Shown one piece after another: positions 13,268 to 23,851 of a stretch of 64,000 nt of DNA. The notes beneath the pieces were generated by a model. That model had not been told where the DNA came from, made no database searches, and worked only from the letters and a program-made list of their open reading frames with translations. A program made the translations under genes and the position numbers. Positions within the stretch are counted from its first letter, which is position 1; every line of letters starts with the position of its first letter. Origin of the DNA: Heterostelium multicystogenum (Eukaryota; Evosea; Eumycetozoa; Acytosteliales; Acytosteliaceae); contig RCNN01000065.1 of the NCBI GenBank assembly GCA_003667245.1, positions 1 through 64,000 of the forward strand, read 5' to 3'.

Positions 13268-15372
13268 TTATTCTTTAGAGCCAAGAATTGACAGAACCAA
13301 CAACGAAATAGGTAAAAGGCAACGATATACAATTATAAATTTACACTGGTTTGTGGAGGCCCTTCCTTGAATGTAGCTCGCGTGTATTCCTCTGCTATAT
13401 GGGGTACATGTTAAATAGGAGTTGATCCAACCTCTAACCAGTTAATCTACATTTTGTTGTATATAGAATTGAGGATGGAGACGACAGCCTGGATTTCTCT
13501 CCTACTCGAAATTTATTTAAAATTACCTTACCCAAGATGAAAGCAGACTGCTTTCACACCATGCTTGATTTTTAACTAAATCATCCAGTGAATTTGATAT
13601 TATTGTAACACTTGGATTGTTGATTTGCACAGCGGTAAACCATCAACAGCACTCTTCCAAAATAACAGGATAACAAACTACCGTTTTTACCATTGGTCCT
13701 GGAAATTACATTAATTGAAACTACCCATCCATCCTATATTATACCGATTATCAACATCGTGGTGTACATTGTCAGACAACCTCACCCCCACCTCGCATTG
13801 ATTTCTAACAATCTACCATATCATTACTTTATGCGACGAATACCATCTATTAATTAATTCACAACAATCTATATTTCTTTGGTGTTGAACACACGTAAAC
13901 ATCAAAATATTCAAAACCAACCACTACCCAACCAATCATTCTCAAGTAATATACCAACCACATACATCCCCCACCCCAGTTTTCATTGGTTGTCAAATCA
14001 GTCGATGCCACTCAGTACAGTGTGAAAATTTTGAATTTTTTCGATACTCAACAATTGGAGAGTGGTTGTATTTTTGGATTGTTTCAAGGTTTGCATTGAT
14101 TTTCATATTTCCATAAATTTCCAAATTAGTATATTGTCGTTGGCAAATGTCAATTTTCAAAACTTAAAAGTGAATGGGGTGTTAGTGTGATTGATATTCA
14201 AACTCCAGTGTAAACATCTACCTCCCTCCTATATTAGGAGACCCTAAGCGATAATTGTATTCGGCTGGATCGGAATCTCGATTCATTACCTAATATTAAG
14301 ATGTTTTAAGTTTTTGAAATTGAATTGTATAACTTTAAATACAAGGTACTTTTAAGTTATAAGTTTATCAAAAATATAAATTCTTTTAATTTTTATTAAT
14401 ATTTTTTTTATTTTCTATATTTTTGTTGTTCCAGAATCTAAATATTTATAGTATCTCCATTGGTAAGATTTCTTCTTAACGCTTTCAATTTGTTAACAAT
14501 ACATTGTAGTTACCACATCGATAATTATCTTTATCCATATAATTATATATCATCCAATAATATTTATTTTTAAATAGATCTTTTCTGATTTTATAACATC
14601 TAATTTTGTTGATAAAATCATTTTAGTTATTTAAATTTGTATATACTATTTTGTTACATTTTGTATTTCTAAAATAACAACAACGATTCCAACTTGAATT
14701 TCTCGATAACGTATTTTTAAATTGGAATTTATATTTGTATATACTTGGTTTTTATATTTGTCAGTCTCTCCACATTATATGTTGAGCTGAAAAATTAAAT
14801 TCAAAATAACTAATCCTATTAATAAATATTACTGTATTGTATTATTGTATCATTAGTTTCTCGTATGTATCAGTAGTAAATCCAACAAAAATAATCTCAA
14901 ACTGATCTGTTGGTGGTATCAAAAAGATAAACCCAACAACAACAACACCACCACAACCACAACTCGTTGTTTCCAAAAGCTCATACTATACTATACTCTA
15001 ATATATCGTCAACGCAATACAATTTATATCAATCCATTTTGCCTATTGTTGGAATTAGCAATAATAAAAATAATATATAGGTGAAAATCATTTTTTCAGT
15101 AATAGTCTATTTTCTCATGTATCCAATAACATAACATGAAATTATTATTATTTTTGTAAAATGGAAGAATTGTTATTGCTGTTGAATTTAAATGAAGAGT
15201 ATAGTAGAGGTGGAAACACTCCAACTTAAACAAGCATCACCCGAATAAATAAGATCTCAGTATTATCATATATACTAATTGGTAATTTCTTTTCTATTTT
15301 TTTCTCTTTACAATTTCCTAAAATAGATACTTGATTCAACCATCAATCCCAATTAAATTATCAATTTAAAAA
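13268..15372. other. Intergenic region upstream of the peptide transporter
   Basis: About 2.1 kb without a supported gene. The first 1 kb is less AT-rich than typical spacer and could include relics of decayed sequence, but no family is recognisable. It holds a perfect palindrome at 13538-13556 and CAA/CCA repeats near 14936-14970. The last 300 bases are AT-rich promoter-like DNA. Confidence 0.5.
13538..13556. repeat. Perfect 19-nt palindrome
   Basis: TGAAAGCAGACTGCTTTCA has two 9-nt arms that are exact reverse complements around a central A. This could be a protein-binding dyad or chance. It lies in non-coding DNA between convergently and divergently placed genes. Confidence 0.6.
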
Positions 15373-17164
15373 ATGGCGATTGAAGATGTTAATAAAACCC
15401 AGCATTATGCTGGTGAAAACACTCCAGAAATACCAATGGATAAAGAAACTTTCTCTTCTCACGAATTCGAAAAAGAAATCTATGGTCAATCCATGGATGA
15501 CCAAATCCCCGAGAAGGATGTCAAGGAAAACAAGAAGCTCCCATCTTCAATGATTTTTATTATGGGTAATGAAATCTGTGAGAGGTAACTATCATCATTG
15601 ATAATCACAAACACCAATCAATTTTAATAATATGGAAAACTAATTTCTAATTGGTATTAGATTTTCTTTCTATGGTTTGAAATCTATTCTTTCTAAATAT
15701 TCAACCCAATTCATGGGTTACAATAATGCTACTGCCGTTACAATCATTCACACTTTCAATTTTGCCGCCTATGCTTTTCCATTGCTTGGAGCTTATCTTG
15801 CCGATGCCAGATTAGGTAAATTCAAAACTATTCTGTACTTCAGTATTATTTATTGTATTGGAGGTATTTTCCTTTCTGTTACTGCTGTTCCAGGTGTCAC
15901 TGGTGATGGTCCAGGAGATCGTTCACCATGGGGTCTTATCCTTGGTCTTACTTTGATTGCTATCGGTACTGGTGGTATCAAACCAGTAGTATCGGCTTTC
16001 TGTGGTGATCAGCTTGGTCCTGATCAAAAGTCGTTGCTTCAATTGGTTTTCCAGATTTTCTACTGGTGCATCAATTTTGGTTCTTTCTTCTCTACCATCT
16101 TGACTCCATTGCTTAGAAAGTATGTTGGTTACTGGCTCGCCTTTGGTGTTCCAGCTATTCTCTTGGTTTTCTCTACCTTCATTTTCATCATTGGTTACAA
16201 GAAATATGTCAAGCGTCCAACTAGTGGTAGTATTATGTTTGATTCATGCAAAGTTGTTGCCACTGCAATTGCCGAAAAAGTTAGATCCAAGCGTAGTGGT
16301 TATGACGATCGTTATTACAACTCTCACTGGTTGGATCGTGCAAAGATTAGACACGATCCAAAGTTGGTCGATTCTGTACGTGCCGCCCTCAAAGTAGTCT
16401 TGGTCTTTGTACCAATGCCATTCTTCTGGTGTTTGTATGACCAAACCTCATCTAGATGGACTCAAACTGCCGAAACTATGGATCTCTCAATTGGAAGTGT
16501 AACATTAGAAGCCGATCAAATCCAAGCTATTAACCCATTGTTGGTTATGCTTTTGGTACCAGTTTTCGAATACGGTATCTACCGTCCACTCAAGAAGAAA
16601 AACATCAACTTCTCCCCATTGCTCCGTATTACCATTGGTATGTGGTTGTCCATTGCTGCTTTCTTATTGGCTATGTTTATCGAAATGAGAATCGACAAGG
16701 AGCCAGTTGGAACCGTCTCAGTCTTCCTCCAATTACCACAATACGTTTTACTCACCTGTGCTGAAATTCTCATCTCCATTACATCACTTGAGTTCGCTTA
16801 CTCACAGGCTCCAGCTTCAATGAAATCGATTATTATGTCCTTCTACTTGTTGTCAGTGTCACTTGGTAATGTAATTGTAGTAGTAGTAGTCGACGGTATC
16901 AGTATCAAGCCACAATGGAAGGAATACTTGGTTTTCTCATGTATCATGGCCGTATTCACATGTGTGTTCATGGTTATCGCCTGGAGATACAAGCCAGTCG
17001 ACCCATCCATCTACGAGTTTGAAGAAGATGACAAGAATGAGAACGAAACAGAGATGGAGTACACCGAAAAACCCAACAAAACACTCTCACCAAACATTCG
17101 CGAGTCTCAAACTCCACTCAACCACAACATTCCACTTGACTCATCCACCGACAAGACTAATTAA
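15373..17164 (+). CDS. Proton-coupled oligopeptide transporter (POT/PTR2, SLC15 family)
   Basis: Integral membrane transporter that takes up di- and tripeptides with protons. Exons 15373-15584 and 15661-17164 flank a 76-nt intron and give 571 residues, normal for the family. An acidic cytosolic N-terminus of about 60 residues leads to TM1, which carries the POT signature ExxERFxxYG (EICERFSFYG), split by the intron. Next come the TM segments around LGAYLADARLG and GTGGIKPVVSAFCGDQ, a central charged loop, and the C-terminal TM bundle. The tail is an acidic, Thr/Pro-rich cytosolic segment. The frame is intact throughout. An AATAAA lies 48 bases after the stop. It could act at the plasma membrane or in endolysosomes; the sequence does not decide. 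Confidence 0.93.
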
Positions 17165-17211
17165 AAGATTATTTAATCAGTATTGTATTTATTATCATCC
17201 AGAATTTGTTT

Positions 17212-17217
17212 AATAAA
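17212..17217 (+). terminator. Poly(A) signal of the peptide transporter gene
   Basis: AATAAA follows the transporter stop codon by 48 bases within AT-rich 3' flanking DNA. Confidence 0.6.
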
Positions 17218-17406
17218 CATATAACTTATAAATATTTAATCAAATCCTATTTCTTCTACATTTCTAACTTTTATTATTTAATGGATTGATTTTCATTGGA
17301 TATTCTATTACTATATGATCTATATAAAATAGATGATCCAAAGATGTATTTGTTCAAGTCATAGAACTTATTTAGTTATGAATACTCTCTTTCAATGGAT
17401 ATACAG

Positions 17407-17879
17407 TTAGATTACATATTTCTCAAAGATGGACACAAATTGATCGAGAAACTGTGGATATTTGGCATTGACATCAAAAATACATCCAACTTTCTTGTCT
17501 GGATCGGACACAGTGTATCGGTAGGTTTTAGAAACTTGCAAGGGATTGGGATTAGTGTATTTAGGATCTAAGTTTTTAAATTGATCAGAGTCAACTAAAT
17601 CATCTAGGGTTCTAAGATCATCAGGGGTAAGTTTACCCTTTTTATTAGATTGATTGAAAAAGAATCCAGATGACACATCTATTTCAATACTTTTATAATC
17701 TCCATTTAATCCTCCTGTTCTAGTCATAATAAAATTACCCTTTAGTTTTTTTTTAACTTTATTAATACATAAATCCTATTTCAAATATTGGAAAAGATAA
17801 TATTTACCAAAACAAATGTATTAGAATTAAATGAAATTAAAATTAAATAAAATATTATGAATAAAAATTGAATCTTCAT
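17407..17879 (-). CDS. Small secreted protein, emfourin-like (putative metalloprotease inhibitor)
   Basis: Exon 1 (17808-17879) encodes a 24-residue hydrophobic signal peptide (MKIQFLFIIFYLILIS). A 68-nt intron (17740-17807) follows, then exon 2 (17407-17739); the total is 134 residues. The mature part begins MTRTGGLNGDYKSIEID and has the order RTGG-x-G, helix LTPDDLRTLDDLVDS-QFKNL, YRYTVSD strand, and a C-terminal helix FLDQFVSIF. That order resembles the emfourin family, small inhibitors of M4 (thermolysin-like) proteases known from bacteria. The similarity is judged from memory of the family pattern, so the function is tentative. Gene reading is clean, with splice sites in phase. A secreted gene on the same strand follows at 18835-19739. 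Confidence 0.6.
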
Positions 17880-18642
17880 TGTGAATGTTATCTTTTTGTT
17901 TGTTTTGATTGTTTGTATCTATTTATGTGTATATTCAATTCTTTATTTAATAGATGGATGTAAGATATAATGATTGGTAAACTAATACAATGTTATTTTA
18001 TTTTAGTTTGATGGATGAATCGTATCGAATAGAATCGAATCAAATTCAAAGATAGTTTTTAATTAATTAAATGAAGATGGTAAATTAATTAAACTTTAAG
18101 TAGTTGTAGTAGTAGTATATGTATTTATATATTTGATAATAAATAGATAGATATTGAGATAATTACTATGAGAAATTACGAATAGAGTTAAAACAATTTG
18201 TAAAATGTCATTTGACAGACGAATGTATTTATATATGTCATAAATCCCCCACACAACAACTCTGATTTCCACTTAATGTTGTCAACAAAGAATTTAAAAT
18301 ATTTATCATAATTGCAATTGTATGTAGAGTGACTAATGGTATACCATTTAATAATTAAAATATAACTATTCTTTTCAGTTTGAACAATGAATATCTGATT
18401 CAATTTACCAATCATTTGAATAGATTTTATAATCGAAGTCTATCTAACATAAAATATAAAATACAACCACAGCAATGACAACACCAACAACAACAACAAC
18501 AGCATTTGAATAAGATTCAAAATCAGTGAAAGATACTAATAATCTATATATTCACTTTATGTGTCTTAAAAGGTCGATTCCTTTATTTGAATAAAATAAT
18601 ATGTATTTGTGGTTGTATAAATTATTATTAGTATTATTATTA

Positions 18643-18685
<43 letters not shown>

Positions 18686-18834
18686 GGAGTTAATCCTAGA
18701 TGTATATAGATATTCTTATAATATCTAAACTTTGTTGTTGTCATCATCATTATGATAGATATTTAGTTATACATTGATAAATTGGTTCGATTTTATTGTT
18801 TAGGTTTTAATTAAATAAATATACGTTAGGTAGT
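17880..18834. other. Intergenic AT-rich region
   Basis: About 0.95 kb. It includes a 75-codon minus-strand frame at 18188-18415 (begins MIGKLNQIFIVQTEKNSY) with ordinary-looking composition but no recognisable family and no upstream context; I leave it uncalled. A long ATT repeat lies at 18621-18685. Confidence 0.45.
18621..18685. repeat. ATT trinucleotide microsatellite
   Basis: Nearly pure ATT/TTA repeat of about 65 bases, with two small interruptions. Non-coding. Confidence 0.9.
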
Positions 18835-19739
18835 TTAGTTCGTAAAGTTAAACAAACCATAGTTGTTGTTTAATACTGTACCATAGGGACCAACATCACC
18901 AATGCCCATACAAGGCGAAATGAAAGCAGTTGGTGGAATATTTAATGTTTCAAATGTTTGATTAAGATTATCAATAGCATCCCATGCTAATGTAATGCTA
19001 AATATTCAAAGTATTGTCATTGTTAGTTACATCTACTGCTATATCTTTTTTGAGTTAATACTATTGCTATACATACTGTGGTTGGAATTGTGAGAATACA
19101 TTTGGTGATCCGTAGGTTGTTATCATTGCTATCTTCTCTGATCTCAATGGCTCTGGTAATTCATATACCCAGGCTATTTTATAAACAATGTTAACAAGAT
19201 GATTACCATATGCTAATCTTTATAAATACATACATGGGATAGGTTGATTTGGTACAATATATTTGTAAGTTGTGTTTACAATGAGATCAGAAATGAATTG
19301 GAGACATGGATTGACCTCTATGTTCCACATTCCATACTGTCCAACAACAACTGGGTCGACACAGTTGATCTTGCAATCGAGAGCTTTTTGTTGAATTTGC
19401 TCAAAGATACCATTGATACTATTAAATGAATTAACATTATTAGAGTCATGCCATCTAGAAAACACTAGTAGCAACTTACTCGTTTACCAAGGAATCTACT
19501 TCTGTTTCAATGAATTGCGTTAAGTATAGAGTGATATGTGGTAGTGATGTAACACCGAGATTGATTTGGTCGTTGGGTGCGAGTTCTCTAATCTCATTAT
19601 TGTATCCTATGACCAGATCATAGGTATCTTTATCCAATTGCAAATGAATATCAAGTGCCAATCCATTATCGCTCTGGCTATTTACACAGATTGAACTTAA
19701 CAATAACAAAACTATTGACAAAAAGATTATTCTATTCAT
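18835..19739 (-). CDS. Secreted 2H (LigT-like) phosphoesterase
   Basis: Four exons (19480-19739, 19234-19418, 19077-19173, 18835-18997) join in phase to give exactly 235 codons including the stop. The N-terminus is a signal peptide (MNRIIFLSIVLLLLSSICVN, cleavage near Ser-Gln). Two HhTh motifs, PHITLYL in exon 1 and PHITLAW spanning exons 3-4, are the hallmark of the 2H phosphoesterase superfamily (LigT, cyclic phosphodiesterases, 2'-5' RNA ligase-like). The two histidines should form the active site. The substrate is unknown; family members act on 2',3'-cyclic phosphates or 2'-5' bonds. Secretion is unusual for the superfamily. Spacing between the motifs fits the usual internal duplication. 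Confidence 0.8.
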
Positions 19740-20083
19740 TCTAATGTTTATCTCTATCTATAAGACCTTTATCTGTATCTTATCTATCTCTTATGTCTCG
19801 TTAGTTAAGTGTATATATTAGTCGGTCGTTCGATCTATCAAGTAATTTACATTGAAGATTTATTAGGTACCATCTTACAGAAGCTGGATTGAAGAAAGCT
19901 CGTAAAATTTTTTATTATTATTAAAATTTCATTTAATTTGATCAATTAAAGAGATATTGAATTTTCTCTATCTTTGTAGCATCGTGGTGTGTTGTTAAGA
20001 AGTTGGTTGTATGCTATTGTTGTTGTTGCTGCTGTTGTTGTTGTTGGATGGTTGATGTTTTGTGTTTGTTTATACATCATTTA

Positions 20084-20614
20084 CTAAATATATACACTGA
20101 GGTATCTGTAGATGAGCGATGCAAAGTGTATGATCGACGATCCTACCAAAAACGAAGCAATACTCGATGGTATACCAAATATAAAGTAATCTAATAGCAA
20201 GACATCATCTTCTTTTGTCTTACGATTCTTTGTTCTTAAATAAAATGGTCTCTTAAAGATCTCTGGTAGTGCAATTGCTATTGTTGCCAAAAGATATACA
20301 ACTGTTTCTGCTACTGCAGCACCAATGGCTCGTATTGTGATTAATTCCTCAGCCGGTAAAAAGATAGCCCAAGCAATTCCACCAATTAAATTTACGAAAA
20401 AACAAGTATAGCAAGGTAATAGTAGTAATTCAGATGTATTATTGCTGTTGATATTACTACCACTACTTTTTGTTTGTAAACTACTACTACTACTGCTACT
20501 AATATTTTCTTTATCTGTACTTATATTTTTGTGTTCTACATTCTCATTAGTATTTTCATTATTATTTGTATTAGATTCTTTGTTTACTAATCTTTGTTTG
20601 GTTGTTGAAGACAT
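20084..20614 (-). CDS. Multi-pass membrane protein, unknown function
   Basis: A single-exon frame of 176 residues. The first 60 residues are Asn/Ser/Glu-rich and probably cytosolic and disordered. Then come hydrophobic segments around FFVNLIGGIAWAIFLPAE, AVAETVVYLLATIAIALP and FIFGIPSSIASFLVGSS, so three or four transmembrane helices. A basic loop (RTKNRKTKEDD) separates the second and third. I recognise no family. The frame is clean and the ATG is preceded by AT-rich DNA. Confidence 0.65.
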   Translation of the reverse strand: MSSTTKQRLVNKESNTNNNENTNENVEHKNISTDKENISSSSSSSLQTKSSGSNINSNNTSELLLLPCYTCFFVNLIGGIAWAIFLPAEELITIRAIGAAVAETVVYLLATIAIALPEIFKRPFYLRTKNRKTKEDDVLLLDYFIFGIPSSIASFLVGSSIIHFASLIYRYLSVYI

Positions 20615-21181
20615 GTTTTGATTAATTTGTAAAGTGCTTCATCATCTTGTCATTAAGATTTGGATTTTTTATGACTCAAATATAGGAGCTCCTATGACTG
20701 ATGAATCATGTCACCAACCTATTGTAGATGAATTGATACTACTATACTATGTATTCATTATCACTGTACACCCAAACTCAATGGGTATATCATAGTTATT
20801 AACAACATTACTACAAGTACATCAATATATTAGATTAAACGATGAGAATGAACAAAGTTTGTCAAACTAATCAATGTCTTTTCAATCTATTTTTTCTTAG
20901 AAAAACTGTTTATAAACAGTACGAAAAGAGATAATGATTCGTAATATTACGAATTGAAAAACATAGATATTTGTTGTCAAATTTATTGATGCAATTGAAT
21001 GAAACTTATGTCAGTTGACAATCACATTTTTATGGGAATTCGATAATGTAAAAACACTTTGGACCAACCACTTTTTATACCATTCCATATTCGAATATAC
21101 ATATAATTAATAGATAATGTACTAGTGTGTGTGGTTTATTGATTATCGCTCCTAATCTAATCCAGATCAAAACAAACCATC
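20615..21181. other. Divergent intergenic region
   Basis: About 0.57 kb between the membrane-protein gene and the PIF1 helicase. AT-rich, probably with both promoters. No distinct element seen. Confidence 0.5.
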
Positions 21182-21337
21182 ATGATGCTAAATATTAATA
21201 GATTGCATACTAGTGTGTCGAAAGCATACCAATATCGTAGTCTAAACTCTTCTACTTGGTTCTCTGGTCTGACATCGCTTTCTCACTCTCAATGCAACTC
21301 CCCAAACAACTACAGAAGCAGAACTACTGCAGTATAA
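21182..21337 (+). other. Overlapping upstream frame encoding a mitochondrial-presequence-like peptide
   Basis: A 51-codon frame starts at ATG 21182 and overlaps the PIF1 start (21292) in another frame. It reads MMLNINRLHTSVSKAYQYRS and continues Ser-rich: basic, hydroxylated and lacking acids, like a mitochondrial targeting sequence. One missing C in the CCCC run at 21300-21303 would fuse it to PIF1. Otherwise it is an upstream ORF that could reduce PIF1 translation. Confidence 0.5.
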
Positions 21338-23411
21338 GCAATGACGACTCTGGCAGTGGTGGTGGTGGTGATTTTCAATCTTATGTGTCTGTAGTCAGTA
21401 CATCTACAGATGACTATAGCAACCATCATAGCTATACTCACAGCTACAACAACCATAAACCAAACTTTAGTAATGGCTTCAACAAGAACCTTAACTTAAC
21501 TGCATCACTACCAAAGATCATCAAAGTCAAAAAACCTCGATCGGTCAACACTGTCTTCAAACAGCAACAGCAAGAGATGGAGCAAAATCAGAATCTCTCA
21601 AATCAAATACCTCAACAACTAAAGTTCCAAAGAAATAAGCAAAACAAGCAGCATCTTTCAACCTTTGATTTACTAGTGCAAAACGATCTGCTAAATAGAC
21701 AGCAACAGCAACAGCAAAAGCTACAACTAGGACAAGAGCAAGAGCAAGCACAACCTAATGAAAATACCAGTGATCAATCAATCAAAGAAGGACTGAAGAA
21801 TGCAATTATTCAATCTATATTTAGTAACTCTGTCACCGCAGCAACAAAGCCTTCGACAGCTACTTCCTCTACTTCCTCTGATACTACTACGACTTCAAAT
21901 GTAAATAATCTCAATAATGGTGAAGAGTTGACTTTGGAATTGGATGCAGATGCAGCTACTAAGACAAAGAAAAAAAGAGCACCAAGAAAACAAAAAGAAG
22001 AGGAAATCGACTATGATCTGTTGGAGAAACTGACGCCGGAACAAGAGAGTATTGTCAACATGATTGTCGAAGGAAAGAAGAATGTTTTCTTCACTGGAAG
22101 TGCTGGTACTGGAAAATCATTTGTGCTCAAACATATTGTGCACAGACTAAGACAGAAGCACGGCAACCAAGTCTATGTTACCGCTGCAACTGGAATTGCT
22201 GCTGTAAATATTGGAGGAGTAACACTACATTCGTTTGCAGGCATTAAAATGGGTCTTGGAACCATTGATCAGCTGACCATGGGTATTCTCAAATCTAAAT
22301 TATACACGAAAAGATGGATGGAGGCCAAAGTACTCGTCATAGACGAAATTTCTATGATTAATGCCGATCTCTTTGAGAAGCTAGATGCCATCGCAAAAGT
22401 GTTGCGCTCCAATGATGAGCCGGTAAGCTATCGGGACTGATATGAATTGTCATACATACCAAGTTTTACTAACCTTTGCTATTGTAGTTTGGTGGATTGC
22501 AACTTGTATTATGTGGAGATTTCTTCCAGCTTCCACCGGTAGTTGGAAAATATGTTTTCGAGTCAGAGGCGTGGGGTCGTTGTATAGATATCTGCTTAGA
22601 GTTGACCACTGTCATGAGACAGAAAGAAGAAAATTTTGTAAATATATTGAATCAACTGCGCAAAGGTATGGTTTCGGACGAGTCCGTTGCTATGCTTGAG
22701 TCTTGCAATCGACCATTGGACATATCGAATGGAGTGCTACCAACCAAGCTGTATACTATCAACCAGGAGGTAGACGACGAAAATAGTAGGGCCCTGGATG
22801 AACTAGAAGGCGACCCTGTCACCTACACCTCAGTGGACAGCGGATCAGCGGAGTTGATTGAAGTACTCGAAAGGGACTGTCCAGCACCTCAGAAACTGAC
22901 ACTTAAAGTTGGTGCCCAAGTAGTTCTGCTCCGTAAATTGAAAGGAACTAAGCTAGTCAACGGATCTCGTGGTGTAGTAACCGAGTTTGTGCGTGTCAAA
23001 ACCAGAAAGACCACAGCATACTATGCAGAGAATGAGATGCTCCCCGTGGTCTTGTTTAATGATGGCACCAAAGTTACGATCAAACCAGCCGAGTGGAACA
23101 TTTGGAGTGAGAAGCGTGCAACTCGTCTACAACTACCACTCAAGCTAGCTTGGGCTCTAACCATTCACCGTGCACAAGGAATGACACTAGACAAAGTCGA
23201 ATGCAAACTAGAGAATACCTTTGCCAACGGTCAAGGATACGTAGCACTGTCTCGTGTCAAAACACTTGACGGACTCTACCTCCAATCATTCCGCCGAACA
23301 TCCATCCGAACCAGTCACAAATCAATACAGTTCGAAAAGAAATATCTCAAGCAAATCTCCAAACTCAAAAACGAATCCTCCAAGCCCAAGAAATATCACA
23401 TTAAATATTAA
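21292..23411 (+). CDS. PIF1-family 5'-3' DNA helicase
   Basis: Superfamily 1B helicase acting on telomeres, G-quadruplexes, replication forks or mitochondrial DNA. Exons 21292-22422 and 22488-23411 flank a 65-nt intron; 684 residues from this ATG. The first 230 residues are Gln/Asn/Ser-rich low complexity. Motifs in order are Walker A GSAGTGKSFVLK, Ia TAATGIAAVN, Walker B VLVIDEISMI, III LVLCGDFFQLPPV, IV LTTVMRQ, V/VI LTIHRAQGMTLDKVE and GYVALSRVKTLDGL. The PIF1 signature region is intact. The true start may lie upstream if the presequence-like frame at 21182 is joined. PIF1 proteins elsewhere are often both nuclear and mitochondrial. Confidence 0.93.
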
Positions 23412-23851
23412 ATCTTTATTTATTTCAACCAATCAATCCTGCCTACTTCAAATCATGATTAACACTGCCATGTTTTCGGCCCAGCACCGTCGTCGCCCTT
23501 GTACCCTATTGTCATGAACTTCATGTCAGTGTGTGGATCATTTTGCTTCAAAAAAAAAAACTAAAAGTTTTTATTTTATTTTTTTTTTAATTTTGACATA
23601 AAAATGATTTTTGATTGTTCTGATACTGTAATTGTATTTGTTACTAAAAGTAGTAGTATACACTGATTTCATACACTTCCAAGTGTGAGGCTTCATATCG
23701 ATACAATCATTGTGTTGTTTTTTTCCGTATTCTGAAAAACATTTCCAACACAACACACCCACCACAACTACCACCACTATCCCACTGTTTAAACAACAAT
23801 TTGAAAGTACAAGCAAGTTGGATCATAGCATTGTAGAAAGAAGTCACAGTC

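Noticed and set aside
18188..18415. 75-codon minus-strand gene
   Set aside because: Plausible composition but no family, no intron or neighbour support, and AT-rich surroundings produce similar frames by chance.
20003..20194. Cys/Val-rich plus-strand frame
   Set aside because: Produced by a TTG/TGT trinucleotide repeat upstream and antisense to the membrane-protein gene.
23754..23762. CACACCCAC as a developmental G-box (GBF-type) element
   Set aside because: The same short motif occurs before a housekeeping gene (NAA15) and in gene deserts; too frequent to call a site.
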